Below are positions 24,139 through 31,738 of a DNA stretch of 36,729 nt, piece by piece. The notes under the pieces are model-generated. The model made no database searches, was not told the origin of the DNA, and saw only the letters and a program-made list of their open reading frames with translations. A program made the position numbers and the translations under genes. The DNA is from an uncultured Lachnospiraceae bacterium (lineage in GTDB: Bacteria > Bacillota > Clostridia > Lachnospirales > Lachnospiraceae), in NCBI GenBank assembly GCA_910586705.1, contig CAJUJK010000035.1:1-36729 (forward strand). Direction: 5' to 3'. Each line of letters begins with the position of its first letter. Position 1 is the stretch's first letter.

Positions 24139-26046
24139 ATGAATGAGTTGAGAGAAAAAGTAGATGTGTGTGTTGTCGGTGCGGGACATGCGGGATGTGA
24201 GGCGGCGCTTGCCTGTGCCCGGCTTGGGTTTGAGACAGTAATTTTTACGGTGAGTGTGGACAGTATTGCTCTCATGCCATGTAATCCGAATATAGGAGGA
24301 ACTTCCAAAGGGCATCTGGTGAGGGAGATCGACGCGCTTGGAGGAGAGATGGGAAAGAATATTGATAAGACATTTATCCAGTCTAAAATGTTGAACAGGT
24401 CGAAAGGTCCGGCGGTGCATTCTCTTAGGGCGCAGGCGGATAAGGCGGAATATTCCCGCGCCATGCGTAAAGTTCTGGAAAATCAGGAGCATCTGACAAT
24501 TAAGCAGGCGGAAGTCTGTGAACTTCTGGTGGAAGAAAACGGGGAATCTTCTTCTGGTCTGGCGAATCGGAAAATAGTAGGATTGAAAACTTTTACAGGA
24601 ACTGTCTATACGTGTAAGGCGGTTATCCTGTGTACCGGCACTTATCTGAAAGCGAGATGTCTCTGTGGGGAGGCGATTACTTACACAGGACCGAACGGTC
24701 TGCAGGCGGCGAACCATCTGACGGATTCTCTTTTAAAGCTGGGTATTGAGATACGCCGTTTTAAGACAGGCACACCGGCAAGAATGGACAGACGTTCTCT
24801 TGATTTTGATAAAATGGAAGAACAGTTTGGAGACGACATGGTGATACCTTTTTCTTTTTCTACGGACCCGGATGAAGTACAGATTGACCAGATATCCTGT
24901 TATCTGACTTATACAAATGAACAGACCCATGATGTCATCAGGGCAAATCTTGACAGGTCTCCTATCTATGCGGGCGTGATAGAAGGGACGGGACCAAGGT
25001 ACTGTCCTTCCATAGAAGATAAGGTAGTTAAGTTTTCGGATAAGGACAGGCATCAGGTTTTTATTGAACCCGAGGGGCTTCATACCAATGAAATGTATGT
25101 GAGCGGTATGTCCTCTTCACTTCCCGAGGATGTGCAGCTTTCCATGTATCGCACGGTACCCGGACTGGAGCATTGCAAGATAGTGAGGAATGCCTATGCC
25201 ATAGAGTATGACTGTATTGATCCGAAACAGCTTTACCCTACTTTGGAGTTTAAGAATATCAGCGGGCTTTTCAGCGGGGGACAGTTTAACGGCAGCAGCG
25301 GTTATGAGGAGGCGGCGGCACAAGGTCTGATCGCTGGTATCAACGTATCCCTTTTTCTAAGAGGAAGAGAACAGATTGTTCTGGATCGTTCTCAGGCTTA
25401 TATCGGCGTACTAATTGACGATCTGGTGACAAAGGATAATTTTGAACCTTACCGTATGATGACTTCCAGAGCAGAGTACCGTCTTTTGCTTCGACAGGAC
25501 AATGCGGATCTTCGTTTACGTCAGATTGGTTATGAGGTCGGACTTGTCCCAGAAGAGCTGTATCTGGCAACATTGCATAAGAAAGAGCAGATTGACAAAG
25601 AAGTGACCCGGTTAAAAAATACCATTGTCGGGGCTTCTAAACATATACAGGAATTTCTGACGGCACATGAGAGCGCTCCATTAAAAACAGGCGTTACGCT
25701 GGCGGAACTGATCTGCCGCCCGGAACTGACTTACGAAATGATTGCGGCTATAGATCCCGAAAGAATATCTCTTCCCGTGGATGTGGTGGAACAGGTGGAG
25801 ATTGAGATTAAGTATGAGGGGTATATTGAGAGACAGTTAAAACAGGTAGAACATTATAAGAAGATGGAAAAGAAAAAGATTCCTGCTGATCTTGATTATA
25901 ATGATGTGGGAAGTCTGCGGCTGGAGGCGAGACAGAAGCTGATTGCCTATAAGCCTGTTTCCGTCGGACAGGCATCCCGGATATCCGGGGTTTCTCCTGC
26001 GGATATTTCTGTGCTGTTGGTGTATCTGGAAAATTATAAAAAATGA
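24139..26046 (+). CDS. mnmG: tRNA uridine-5-carboxymethylaminomethyl modification enzyme MnmG
   Basis: This 635-residue FAD enzyme is the partner of MnmE. The FAD-binding motif is VDVCVVGAGHAGCEAALACA near the N-terminus. The family patterns MPCNPNIGGTSKGHLVREID, KTGTPARMD and FSGGQFNGSSGYEEAAAQG are all present. The C-terminal helical domain that contacts MnmE and tRNA ends with RISGVSPADISVLLVYL. The length matches the family. It is followed by rsmG in the standard order. Confidence 0.97.
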   Translation: MNELREKVDVCVVGAGHAGCEAALACARLGFETVIFTVSVDSIALMPCNPNIGGTSKGHLVREIDALGGEMGKNIDKTFIQSKMLNRSKGPAVHSLRAQADKAEYSRAMRKVLENQEHLTIKQAEVCELLVEENGESSSGLANRKIVGLKTFTGTVYTCKAVILCTGTYLKARCLCGEAITYTGPNGLQAANHLTDSLLKLGIEIRRFKTGTPARMDRRSLDFDKMEEQFGDDMVIPFSFSTDPDEVQIDQISCYLTYTNEQTHDVIRANLDRSPIYAGVIEGTGPRYCPSIEDKVVKFSDKDRHQVFIEPEGLHTNEMYVSGMSSSLPEDVQLSMYRTVPGLEHCKIVRNAYAIEYDCIDPKQLYPTLEFKNISGLFSGGQFNGSSGYEEAAAQGLIAGINVSLFLRGREQIVLDRSQAYIGVLIDDLVTKDNFEPYRMMTSRAEYRLLLRQDNADLRLRQIGYEVGLVPEELYLATLHKKEQIDKEVTRLKNTIVGASKHIQEFLTAHESAPLKTGVTLAELICRPELTYEMIAAIDPERISLPVDVVEQVEIEIKYEGYIERQLKQVEHYKKMEKKKIPADLDYNDVGSLRLEARQKLIAYKPVSVGQASRISGVSPADISVLLVYLENYKK

Positions 26047-26103
26047 AAAAACTGTAACGAAAGTTAGTTGATAAAAGAGAAAGATAATTGGTGAAGTTTG
26101 AGA

Positions 26104-26856
26104 ATGGATAGATTATTACAATTTAAAAATGATCTGGAAGAATTACATATTACTTTATCAGATCTGCAGCTTGGTCAGTTTCTGACATATTACGAGATGC
26201 TGGTTGAAAAAAATAAGGTGATGAATCTGACGGCGATCACGGAATTTGATGAGGTGATGAAAAAGCATTTTGTTGACAGTCTTTCTCTGGTGAAAGTCTG
26301 TGATCTGAGTGGAAGTTTTTCTGTGATTGATGTGGGAACGGGAGCGGGATTTCCGGGCATACCGCTTAAGATTGCCTTTCCTGATCTGAAGCTGACGCTC
26401 TTAGATTCTTTGAATAAGAGAGTGGGATTTTTGCAGGAGGTAATAGAGCGACTTGGTATTCAAAATACAGAGGCGGTCCATGGAAGAGCGGAAGATTTTG
26501 CGAAGCCGGGACAGTTGAGGGAAACATTTGATCTATGCGTTTCAAGAGCGGTGGCAAACTTGTCTGTTTTGTCTGAGTATTGTATTCCTTATGTAAAAGT
26601 AGGAGGAAAGTTTATTTCTTATAAATCAGATAAAATTAATATAGAATCGGAGGGAAGCAGGACTGAGATTGAGGAGGCGGAATATGCAATATCGGTTTTG
26701 GGAGGAAAGCTGGCAGAACAGAAAGAGTTTATGCTTCCATCCTCTGACATTTGTAGAAATTTGGTTGTCATAGAAAAAAACCGCCCCACTCCGAAACAGT
26801 ATCCTCGGAAAGCAGGGACGGCAGGTAAGAAGCCGATAGTAACAAAAATGCAATAG
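26104..26856 (+). CDS. rsmG: 16S rRNA m7G527 methyltransferase RsmG
   Basis: The ATG at 26104 gives 250 residues; a TTG two codons earlier is possible, and both have weak ribosome binding sites (GGTGA). RsmG methylates G527 of 16S rRNA using S-adenosylmethionine. The SAM-binding loop is VIDVGTGAGFPGIPLKIAF (about residues 74-92), preceded by VMNLTAITEFDEVMKKHFVD. The C-terminal 30 residues are basic (TPKQYPRKAGTAGKKP). It ends the mnmE-mnmG-rsmG set and is followed by a terminator. Confidence 0.96.
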   Translation: MDRLLQFKNDLEELHITLSDLQLGQFLTYYEMLVEKNKVMNLTAITEFDEVMKKHFVDSLSLVKVCDLSGSFSVIDVGTGAGFPGIPLKIAFPDLKLTLLDSLNKRVGFLQEVIERLGIQNTEAVHGRAEDFAKPGQLRETFDLCVSRAVANLSVLSEYCIPYVKVGGKFISYKSDKINIESEGSRTEIEEAEYAISVLGGKLAEQKEFMLPSSDICRNLVVIEKNRPTPKQYPRKAGTAGKKPIVTKMQ

Positions 26857-26891
26857 CGCAAATCATGGAAGGAAAATGGGGAGCATTCTCT

Positions 26892-26919
26892 AAATCGAGT
26901 ATCAGCACACTCGATTTTT
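26892..26919. terminator. Bidirectional terminator after rsmG
   Basis: AAATCGAGT (26892-26900) pairs with ACTCGATTT around an 8-nt loop, with a T-run on the right. It ends rsmG transcription. The right arm overlaps the stop codon of the leftward hydrolase gene at 26918, so the same hairpin serves both convergent genes. Confidence 0.85.
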
Positions 26920-27862
26920 ATAGGAACGTGCGCAATTGTTCCAGCATTTCATCGGGCGCCTCCATCTGGGGAAGGTGCCTTGTGTCTGGAATATAAGTAT
27001 CTTCAATAGAGGCGTTATAGTATTTGTAATTTTCAATCACAGTTTTTATTTCCTTTTCTTTTTCTCCGCCGATCATCAGGATACTGTTATTGATTTCCTT
27101 TAGTTCATTGAGAATATTCATGTTCATATATTTTCCCGCATAACTTGCAAATGCGTATTTGGAATTATATCCGCCAAGATGGGCGGCTTCCAGATAATTA
27201 TAAATATATTTTTCCCTGACTTCCCCGGGGTTATAGAAATAGGTCTGATAAAATGTTTTTTCTATGCCGGTTCGGTTGGAAAGCAGGTGATAAATAAAGG
27301 TTCCGATTACAGGCGATTCAATCAACAGTTTAAACAGGCGTGTCTGTTTGGAAGGAATCTGGTTTTGTAAATAAAGGTTTTGCGGATTGATACAAACGAT
27401 CTTATTGAATATGTCAGGATAATTATGACATGCCATGATAACAAAGGGAACGGATTCTCCTGTTACGACGACAGATGTTTTCCGTCCGATCACATTTTTG
27501 ATAAAATCTGCGACGAGCTGTTCGTACAGATTATTGGTATAAGTCATTGCAGGTTTATCGGACATGCCATATCCCAATAGATCAAGAGAATATATTTCAT
27601 GCTTTTCTGTCAGATTATTAATCAGTCTGTGATATTCATAGTTGGAACTGCCGACCGTCAGATCGTGGATCAGAAGAAGGGGAGTACCGTTACCCTTTTT
27701 CTGGTATCTGATTTTACCGAAACGCCATTCATAAAAATAATTTTCTGAATTGCTGAGAAGATCCTTGACTGTGCATAGGGATGTATGTACTCTGTTAATT
27801 CCATGGATGGCAGCAATGGAAGTTCCTGCAAATATAGCTGTCGTGGTAAGTTTTTTATACAT
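26918..27862 (-). CDS. Alpha/beta hydrolase with N-terminal membrane anchor
   Basis: The 314-residue protein starts with a hydrophobic segment (residues 6-22, LTTTAIFAGTSIAAIHGI) that probably anchors it. The alpha/beta hydrolase fold follows: PLLLIHDLTVGSS near the oxyanion loop, YSLDLLGYGMSDKP, the nucleophile elbow VTGESVPFVI, and the histidine in DTRHLPQMEAPDEML near the end. The elbow reads Gly-Glu-Ser-Val-Pro instead of Gly-x-Ser-x-Gly. The acid is probably in GGEKEKE. No substrate can be assigned. It lies convergent to rsmG and divergent from the histidine kinase gene. Confidence 0.85.
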   Translation of the reverse strand: MYKKLTTTAIFAGTSIAAIHGINRVHTSLCTVKDLLSNSENYFYEWRFGKIRYQKKGNGTPLLLIHDLTVGSSNYEYHRLINNLTEKHEIYSLDLLGYGMSDKPAMTYTNNLYEQLVADFIKNVIGRKTSVVVTGESVPFVIMACHNYPDIFNKIVCINPQNLYLQNQIPSKQTRLFKLLIESPVIGTFIYHLLSNRTGIEKTFYQTYFYNPGEVREKYIYNYLEAAHLGGYNSKYAFASYAGKYMNMNILNELKEINNSILMIGGEKEKEIKTVIENYKYYNASIEDTYIPDTRHLPQMEAPDEMLEQLRTFL

Positions 27863-28074
27863 ATTATTGTTTTCCTTCCGGGTTTTAATTTATGCGTAAA
27901 TTATACCATTTTTTTCACTTCATTTCTATAAATATTCTTTTCTTGCATCAGATTTTAGTATATAATAACCAAAAGGAAAATTTATGTAATTGTAAGTTAT
28001 ATTGAAAAATGGGTATGTGTTGGTTTTTTTGAAAAATACTTGTAAGGAATATAATATAGTGTGTGAGGAAAATG

Positions 28075-28773
28075 ATGGATAATATGAATGATATAGCGGA
28101 AAATATGCCAGAGTTTCACATGAAACATTTTTCCGTTTTGGATGTGCAGGAGAAGGAGCGACAGAGAATCGCAAGAGATCTCCATGACAGTTCCCTTCAG
28201 AATCTGACCCATCTGGTTCACAAGGTTGAGCTGAGTTCTCTCTACATTGACAAGGATCTGGTGAAGGCAAAGTTGGAACTTGCCACAATTGAAGCAGGGT
28301 TACGCAAAGTAATTGATGATATCAGAAACAGAATTTATGATCTCAGACCGATGACTTTTGATGATCTGGGTCTGCGGCAAACTCTTTTAAATCTTTTTGC
28401 TCTAATAAATCAAGATGGACGTTTTGAAATTATAACGGATATTGATGAAATAGATAACAGTCTGCCAGATCAGGAAAAAGAAATTTCACTGATTATGATA
28501 TATCGCATCATTCAGGAATGTGTTTCTAATGCTGTTCAACATTCCGGGGGAAACAAAATAGAGGTTTCCTTGAAAGAGAAGGATGATGTTTTCCAGATCA
28601 AGATTCGGGATAATGGAGTTGGTTTTGACCAGAGAGAGGTTGGAAAAAAGGACAGACATTTTGGTTTAACTGTTGTGAAGGAGAGAGTCTTTTTATTAAA
28701 TGGAAAAATAGAAATGGATACGAAGGAGGGGACGTCCATATTTATTGAAATTCCAAAAAAAAGTAATAATTAA
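28075..28773 (+). CDS. Cytoplasmic sensor histidine kinase (HisKA_3, DegS/LiaS type)
   Basis: I chose the ATG at 28075, five nt after a GAGGA site; GTG at 28063 and ATG at 28072 are alternatives. The 232-residue kinase has the HisKA_3 phosphoacceptor in RQRIARDLHDSSLQNLTHLV (His37) and the ATPase motifs QECVSNAVQHSGG, DNGVGFD and FGLTVVKERV. There is no membrane segment or PAS/GAF domain, so sensing must be by a partner or the short N-terminus. It precedes a NarL-family response regulator by about 30 nt, its likely target. A degenerate parS-like 16-mer lies in the gene at 28112-28127. Confidence 0.93.
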   Translation: MDNMNDIAENMPEFHMKHFSVLDVQEKERQRIARDLHDSSLQNLTHLVHKVELSSLYIDKDLVKAKLELATIEAGLRKVIDDIRNRIYDLRPMTFDDLGLRQTLLNLFALINQDGRFEIITDIDEIDNSLPDQEKEISLIMIYRIIQECVSNAVQHSGGNKIEVSLKEKDDVFQIKIRDNGVGFDQREVGKKDRHFGLTVVKERVFLLNGKIEMDTKEGTSIFIEIPKKSNN

Positions 28774-28803
28774 GATATAAGATAGAGAAACGGAGTGCAA
28801 GAA

Positions 28804-29451
28804 ATGGAAAGAATAAAGGTAATGATAGCGGACGATCACAGCTTAATCAGGGAGGGATTAAAGCAGTTACTGGAATTTGACGGCAGTATTGAAATTGTAG
28901 GTGAAGCATCTAACGGTGTAGAATGTCTTGAAAAATTGAATGAGAGCAATCCGGAAGTTTTACTTCTTGATATCAATATGCCGGAGAAAAATGGAATAGA
29001 AGTTCTGAAACAGATGAAAGCGGATCAGTCAGAGATTAAGGTATTGATATTAACAGTACATAATGAAATGGATTATCTGATGAAGGCAGTTGATATTGGT
29101 GTAGACGGATATATATTGAAAGATGCGGAATCATCAGAATTGAAGAAAGCAATCAGAGCTGTGCGAGATGGAGAAAATTATATACAGCCTTCACTGATTC
29201 CGGCTTTGAACAGCCAGTTATTAAATAGAGATACAGATAAGGATAAAATATCTTTGTTGACGAATAGGGAATTGGAAGTTCTTGTGCAGGTAGCAAACGG
29301 AATGTTTAATAAAGAAATAGCCATGAATTTGAATATAAGTGAGAGAACGGTAAAAAATCATATTTCAAATATATTTAAAAAGATAGATGTTTCTGATAGG
29401 ACGCAGGCGGCTGTGTTTGCGATCAAGAATAATATCATAAAATTGTATTAG
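28804..29451 (+). CDS. NarL/FixJ-family response regulator
   Basis: The ATG at 28804 follows CGGAG and gives 215 residues; a GTG three codons earlier is less likely. The receiver domain (1-120) has the acidic pocket IADDH and phospho-acceptor Asp56 in LLLDINMPEKNG, and a Lys in YILKDAE. A LuxR-type helix-turn-helix (about 148-205) reads LTNRELEVLVQVANG, then NKEIAMNLNISERTVKNHIS. It forms a two-component pair with the kinase just upstream; the target genes are unknown. The stop codon TAG at 29449-29451 straddles the edge of the repeat element: TA from the flank plus G from the element. Confidence 0.95.
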   Translation: MERIKVMIADDHSLIREGLKQLLEFDGSIEIVGEASNGVECLEKLNESNPEVLLLDINMPEKNGIEVLKQMKADQSEIKVLILTVHNEMDYLMKAVDIGVDGYILKDAESSELKKAIRAVRDGENYIQPSLIPALNSQLLNRDTDKDKISLLTNRELEVLVQVANGMFNKEIAMNLNISERTVKNHISNIFKKIDVSDRTQAAVFAIKNNIIKLY

Positions 29452-29611
29452 TGTGCTGTATCATTCATTTTCAGCTAAATGACGCAGAATGAATTTTCAT
29501 TCTGCAAGGCGGAAGAGGGAGTCGATGCGGTGGCATCGTTGACCGACGACAACACGGCAGATGAAAATTCAAGCAAGTTATTTGGTGAAATGTGAATGAT
29601 ACAGTACACTA
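29449..29611. mobile_element. MITE-like 163-bp inverted-repeat element with TA duplication
   Basis: The terminal 19 nt (29449-29467) and 29593-29611 are reverse complements with one G-U style mismatch. The similarity continues imperfectly for about 50 nt inward on each side. Inside is a further hairpin, GCAGAATGAA with TTCATTCTGC, and GATGC/GCATC in the middle. If the TA at each end is the target duplication, the element runs from GTGTGCTG to CAGTACAC. It has no ORF. The layout fits a non-autonomous IS630/mariner-type MITE. A large RNA hairpin acting as terminator is an alternative. Confidence 0.6.
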
Positions 29612-29617
29612 GTTATA

Positions 29618-29633
29618 TGTTTCACGTGAAACA
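29618..29633. promoter_or_regulatory. parS site 1
   Basis: TGTTTCACGTGAAACA is a perfect palindrome and matches the Bacillus-type parS consensus TGTTNCACGTGAAACA exactly. ParB binds this site to nucleate the origin partition complex. It lies 1.3 kb upstream of parA and about 10 kb from the DnaA-box clusters. Confidence 0.95.
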
Positions 29634-29666
29634 TTTGGAAGAAAGTGGAGTGTTGACACAAGATAA

Positions 29667-29682
29667 TGTTTCACGTGAAACA
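29667..29682. promoter_or_regulatory. parS site 2
   Basis: This is a second exact TGTTTCACGTGAAACA, 49 nt from the first. A TTGACA element at 29653-29658 lies just upstream, so ParB binding here may also affect a promoter for the oxidoreductase gene; no matching -10 is clear. Confidence 0.95.
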
Positions 29683-29703
29683 AATCAGCCCAAGATATTG
29701 TGA

Positions 29704-29751
29704 TGATACTCGTGAAACATTCAATAAAATAGAATTTAGTAGCGTGAAACA
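29704..29751. repeat. Degenerate parS half-sites in a 32-bp tandem repeat
   Basis: CGTGAAACAT appears at 29711-29720 and 29743-29752, with each copy followed by a similar TAAAATAGA run, so the period is 32 nt. As 16-mers they match the parS consensus at about 13 of 16 (29704-29719) and 11 of 16 (29736-29751). They keep the right half-site and lose the left half. They may be weak ParB sites or decayed parS copies. Confidence 0.65.
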
Positions 29752-29807
29752 TCTATAAAATAGAGTTTTAAAATTTAAATTAAAAATAGGAAAGGATGGG
29801 ACGATTT

Positions 29808-30788
29808 ATGAAAGTTGGAATATTGGGTGCAGGTAGGATTGCTGCTACATTGGCGGAGACAATGAACAAGATGCCGGAGGTGGAATGTTACGGAGTGGCA
29901 TCCAGAAATCTGGAGAAAGCAGAAGTTTTTGTAAAAGATCATGGTTTCCAACATGCTTTTGGATCCTATGAAGATATGCTGGCAGATCAGGAAGTGAAAC
30001 TCATTTATATCGCGACACCGCACTCCCATCACTATCAGCATATCAAGATGTGTCTGAATGCCGGAAAGCATGTACTCTGTGAAAAGAGTTTTACAGTGAA
30101 TGAGAAACAGGCAGCTGAAGTTTTGCGCATGGCAAAAGAAAAAAATCTTCTCTTGACGGAAGCGATCTGGACAAGATATATGCCTTCCAGAAAAATAATT
30201 GATGATCTCCTCGCTGAAAAGGTAGTTGGAGATGTGAGAAAAATGACTGCCAATTTGAATTATCCTCTTCTGGAAAAGGAGAGAATTGTGAAACCGGAGC
30301 TTGCCGGCGGTGCACTTCTGGATGTAGGAATCTATCCTCTGAATTTCGCCTATATGCATTTTGGAGATGGCGTAAAGGAAATACATTCTGCTGCACAGAT
30401 GACGGACGCCGGGGTAGATGGAGAAAATGGTATGCTTCTCCTCTATGATGATGGGAGAATGGCGGTTTTAAATTCCGGGATTCATGGTAAGTCTGACAGC
30501 CAAGGGGTATTTTATGGTTCAAAAGGATGTATGATCGTGGAGAATATCAATAATCCCGAGGCGATCAAAATATACGATACAGAGGCAAATCTGGTTCGCG
30601 AAATAAAAGTGCCGGAACAGATCAGCGGTTACGAGTATGAAATCTTAGAAACGATTTCCTGTATTGAGGAAGGAAAATCAGAGTGTCCGTCCATGCCTCA
30701 TGCAGAGACTTTAAAGATGATGCGTGTTATGGATGAACTCCGCGCTTCATGGGGGATGAAATATCCGGAAGAGATTGAAAAGTTGTAA
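29808..30788 (+). CDS. Gfo/Idh/MocA family oxidoreductase
   Basis: The ATG at 29808 starts MKVGILGAGRIAATLAETM (326 residues). An ATG four codons earlier directly abuts the ribosome binding site AGGAAAGG, so it is unlikely. The N-terminal Rossmann fold binds NAD(P) with GAGRIA. The conserved GKHVLCEKSF (EKP-like motif) and the C-terminal sheet domain are typical of sugar or inositol dehydrogenases and their relatives. The substrate cannot be deduced. It sits between the parS sites and parAB with no relatives nearby. Confidence 0.9.
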   Translation: MKVGILGAGRIAATLAETMNKMPEVECYGVASRNLEKAEVFVKDHGFQHAFGSYEDMLADQEVKLIYIATPHSHHYQHIKMCLNAGKHVLCEKSFTVNEKQAAEVLRMAKEKNLLLTEAIWTRYMPSRKIIDDLLAEKVVGDVRKMTANLNYPLLEKERIVKPELAGGALLDVGIYPLNFAYMHFGDGVKEIHSAAQMTDAGVDGENGMLLLYDDGRMAVLNSGIHGKSDSQGVFYGSKGCMIVENINNPEAIKIYDTEANLVREIKVPEQISGYEYEILETISCIEEGKSECPSMPHAETLKMMRVMDELRASWGMKYPEEIEKL

Positions 30789-30823
30789 GAGATTTAACCA
30801 TATCTATTCACAAAAATGCTATA

Positions 30824-30847
30824 AAACTGTAAAAAAATATATATGGA
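30824..30847 (+). repeat. 24-nt direct repeat copy 1, upstream of parA
   Basis: The stretch from AAACTGTAAAAA to TATATATGGA matches the copy at 31706-31729 in 23 of 24 positions. It lies directly upstream of the parA promoter -10 region. Confidence 0.7.
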
Positions 30848-30848
30848 T

Positions 30849-30872
30849 TATCACGTGGATTAGTGATATAAT
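30849..30872 (+). promoter_or_regulatory. Extended -10 promoter and inverted repeat before parA
   Basis: TGATATAAT at 30864-30872 is an extended -10 (TG-N-TATAAT). The -35 is weak. An inverted repeat TATCAC (30849-30854) and GTGATA (30863-30868) with an 8-nt spacer runs into the -10, a typical operator position. It also contains the CACGTG core found in parS, but the flanks do not match. parA starts 48 nt downstream of the -10. Confidence 0.55.
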
Positions 30873-30919
30873 CGTAAACGGACACTAAAACATGAAAGAT
30901 AAAGGAATAAGGTAAGTAA

Positions 30920-31684
30920 ATGGGAAGAATAATTGCGATTGCAAACCAAAAGGGCGGCGTCGGCAAGACGACAACAGCCATCAATTTGTCAGCAGCGTTG
31001 GCGGCTAAGGGGAAAAAAGTTCTGGTAATTGATACAGACCCACAGGGAAATACAACCAGCGGATTTGGTGTAGAGAAGAACGATCTGGAAAATACGATTT
31101 ACGAGTTGTTTCTGAGTGAGTGTTCCATCAACGAATGTATTTTGAAGGATGTGATCCCCGGTGTTTCGATCATACCGTCCAATGTGAATCTGGCGGCTAC
31201 GGAGATTGAACTGATCGGTGTCGATAAAAAGGAATTTATTCTGAAGAATGAAATCGACTGGGTGAAAGATAAGTTTGATTTTATTATGATCGACTGTCCT
31301 CCTTCTTTGAATCTTCTGACGATCAATGCCATGACCACAGCGGACAGTGTGCTGGTTCCGATCCAGTGTGAGTATTATGCGCTGGAAGGATTGAGCCAGC
31401 TGATACATACAGTTAATCTTGTCAAAGAAAGACTGAATCCAGAGCTTGATATGGAAGGTGTCGTTTTTACAATGTATGATTCCCGGACAAACCTTTCCAT
31501 GCAGGTGGTAGAGAATGTAAAAAGTCATTTAAAGCAGAATGTATATAAAACATTGATACCGAGAAATATCAGACTGGCGGAAGCGCCGAGTTACGGAATG
31601 CCTATTAATATGTATGATCCGAAATCTGCAGGCGCCGAGGCATACATGCTACTGGCAGATGAAGTCATCTCCGCGAAGGCATGA
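30920..31684 (+). CDS. parA: Chromosome partitioning ATPase ParA/Soj
   Basis: This 254-residue Walker-type ATPase has the deviant Walker A KGGVGKTTTAINLSAALA at the N-terminus, then DTDPQGNTTSGFG and Walker B-like MIDCPPSLNLLT. ATP-bound ParA dimers bind DNA non-specifically; ParB stimulates hydrolysis, which drives origin segregation, and Soj also modulates DnaA in Bacillus. It precedes parB, with parS sites 1.3 kb upstream. The start lies in a plain context with a weak ribosome binding site (AAGGAATAAGG). Confidence 0.97.
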   Translation: MGRIIAIANQKGGVGKTTTAINLSAALAAKGKKVLVIDTDPQGNTTSGFGVEKNDLENTIYELFLSECSINECILKDVIPGVSIIPSNVNLAATEIELIGVDKKEFILKNEIDWVKDKFDFIMIDCPPSLNLLTINAMTTADSVLVPIQCEYYALEGLSQLIHTVNLVKERLNPELDMEGVVFTMYDSRTNLSMQVVENVKSHLKQNVYKTLIPRNIRLAEAPSYGMPINMYDPKSAGAEAYMLLADEVISAKA

Positions 31685-31705
31685 GTGTTGTACTGCGTTA
31701 AAAGC

Positions 31706-31729
31706 AAACTGTAAAAAGATATATATGGA
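31706..31729 (+). repeat. 24-nt direct repeat copy 2, upstream of parB
   Basis: This copy differs from that at 30824-30847 by one base (G for A). Its end includes GGA of the GGAG ribosome binding site of parB, whose start is at 31739. Confidence 0.7.
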
Positions 31730-31738
31730 GAAAAAGAT

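Noticed and set aside
30846..30865. CACGTG before parA as a third parS site
   Set aside because: Only about 10 of 16 positions match parS; the core alone is not enough. It is kept only as part of the operator-like repeat.
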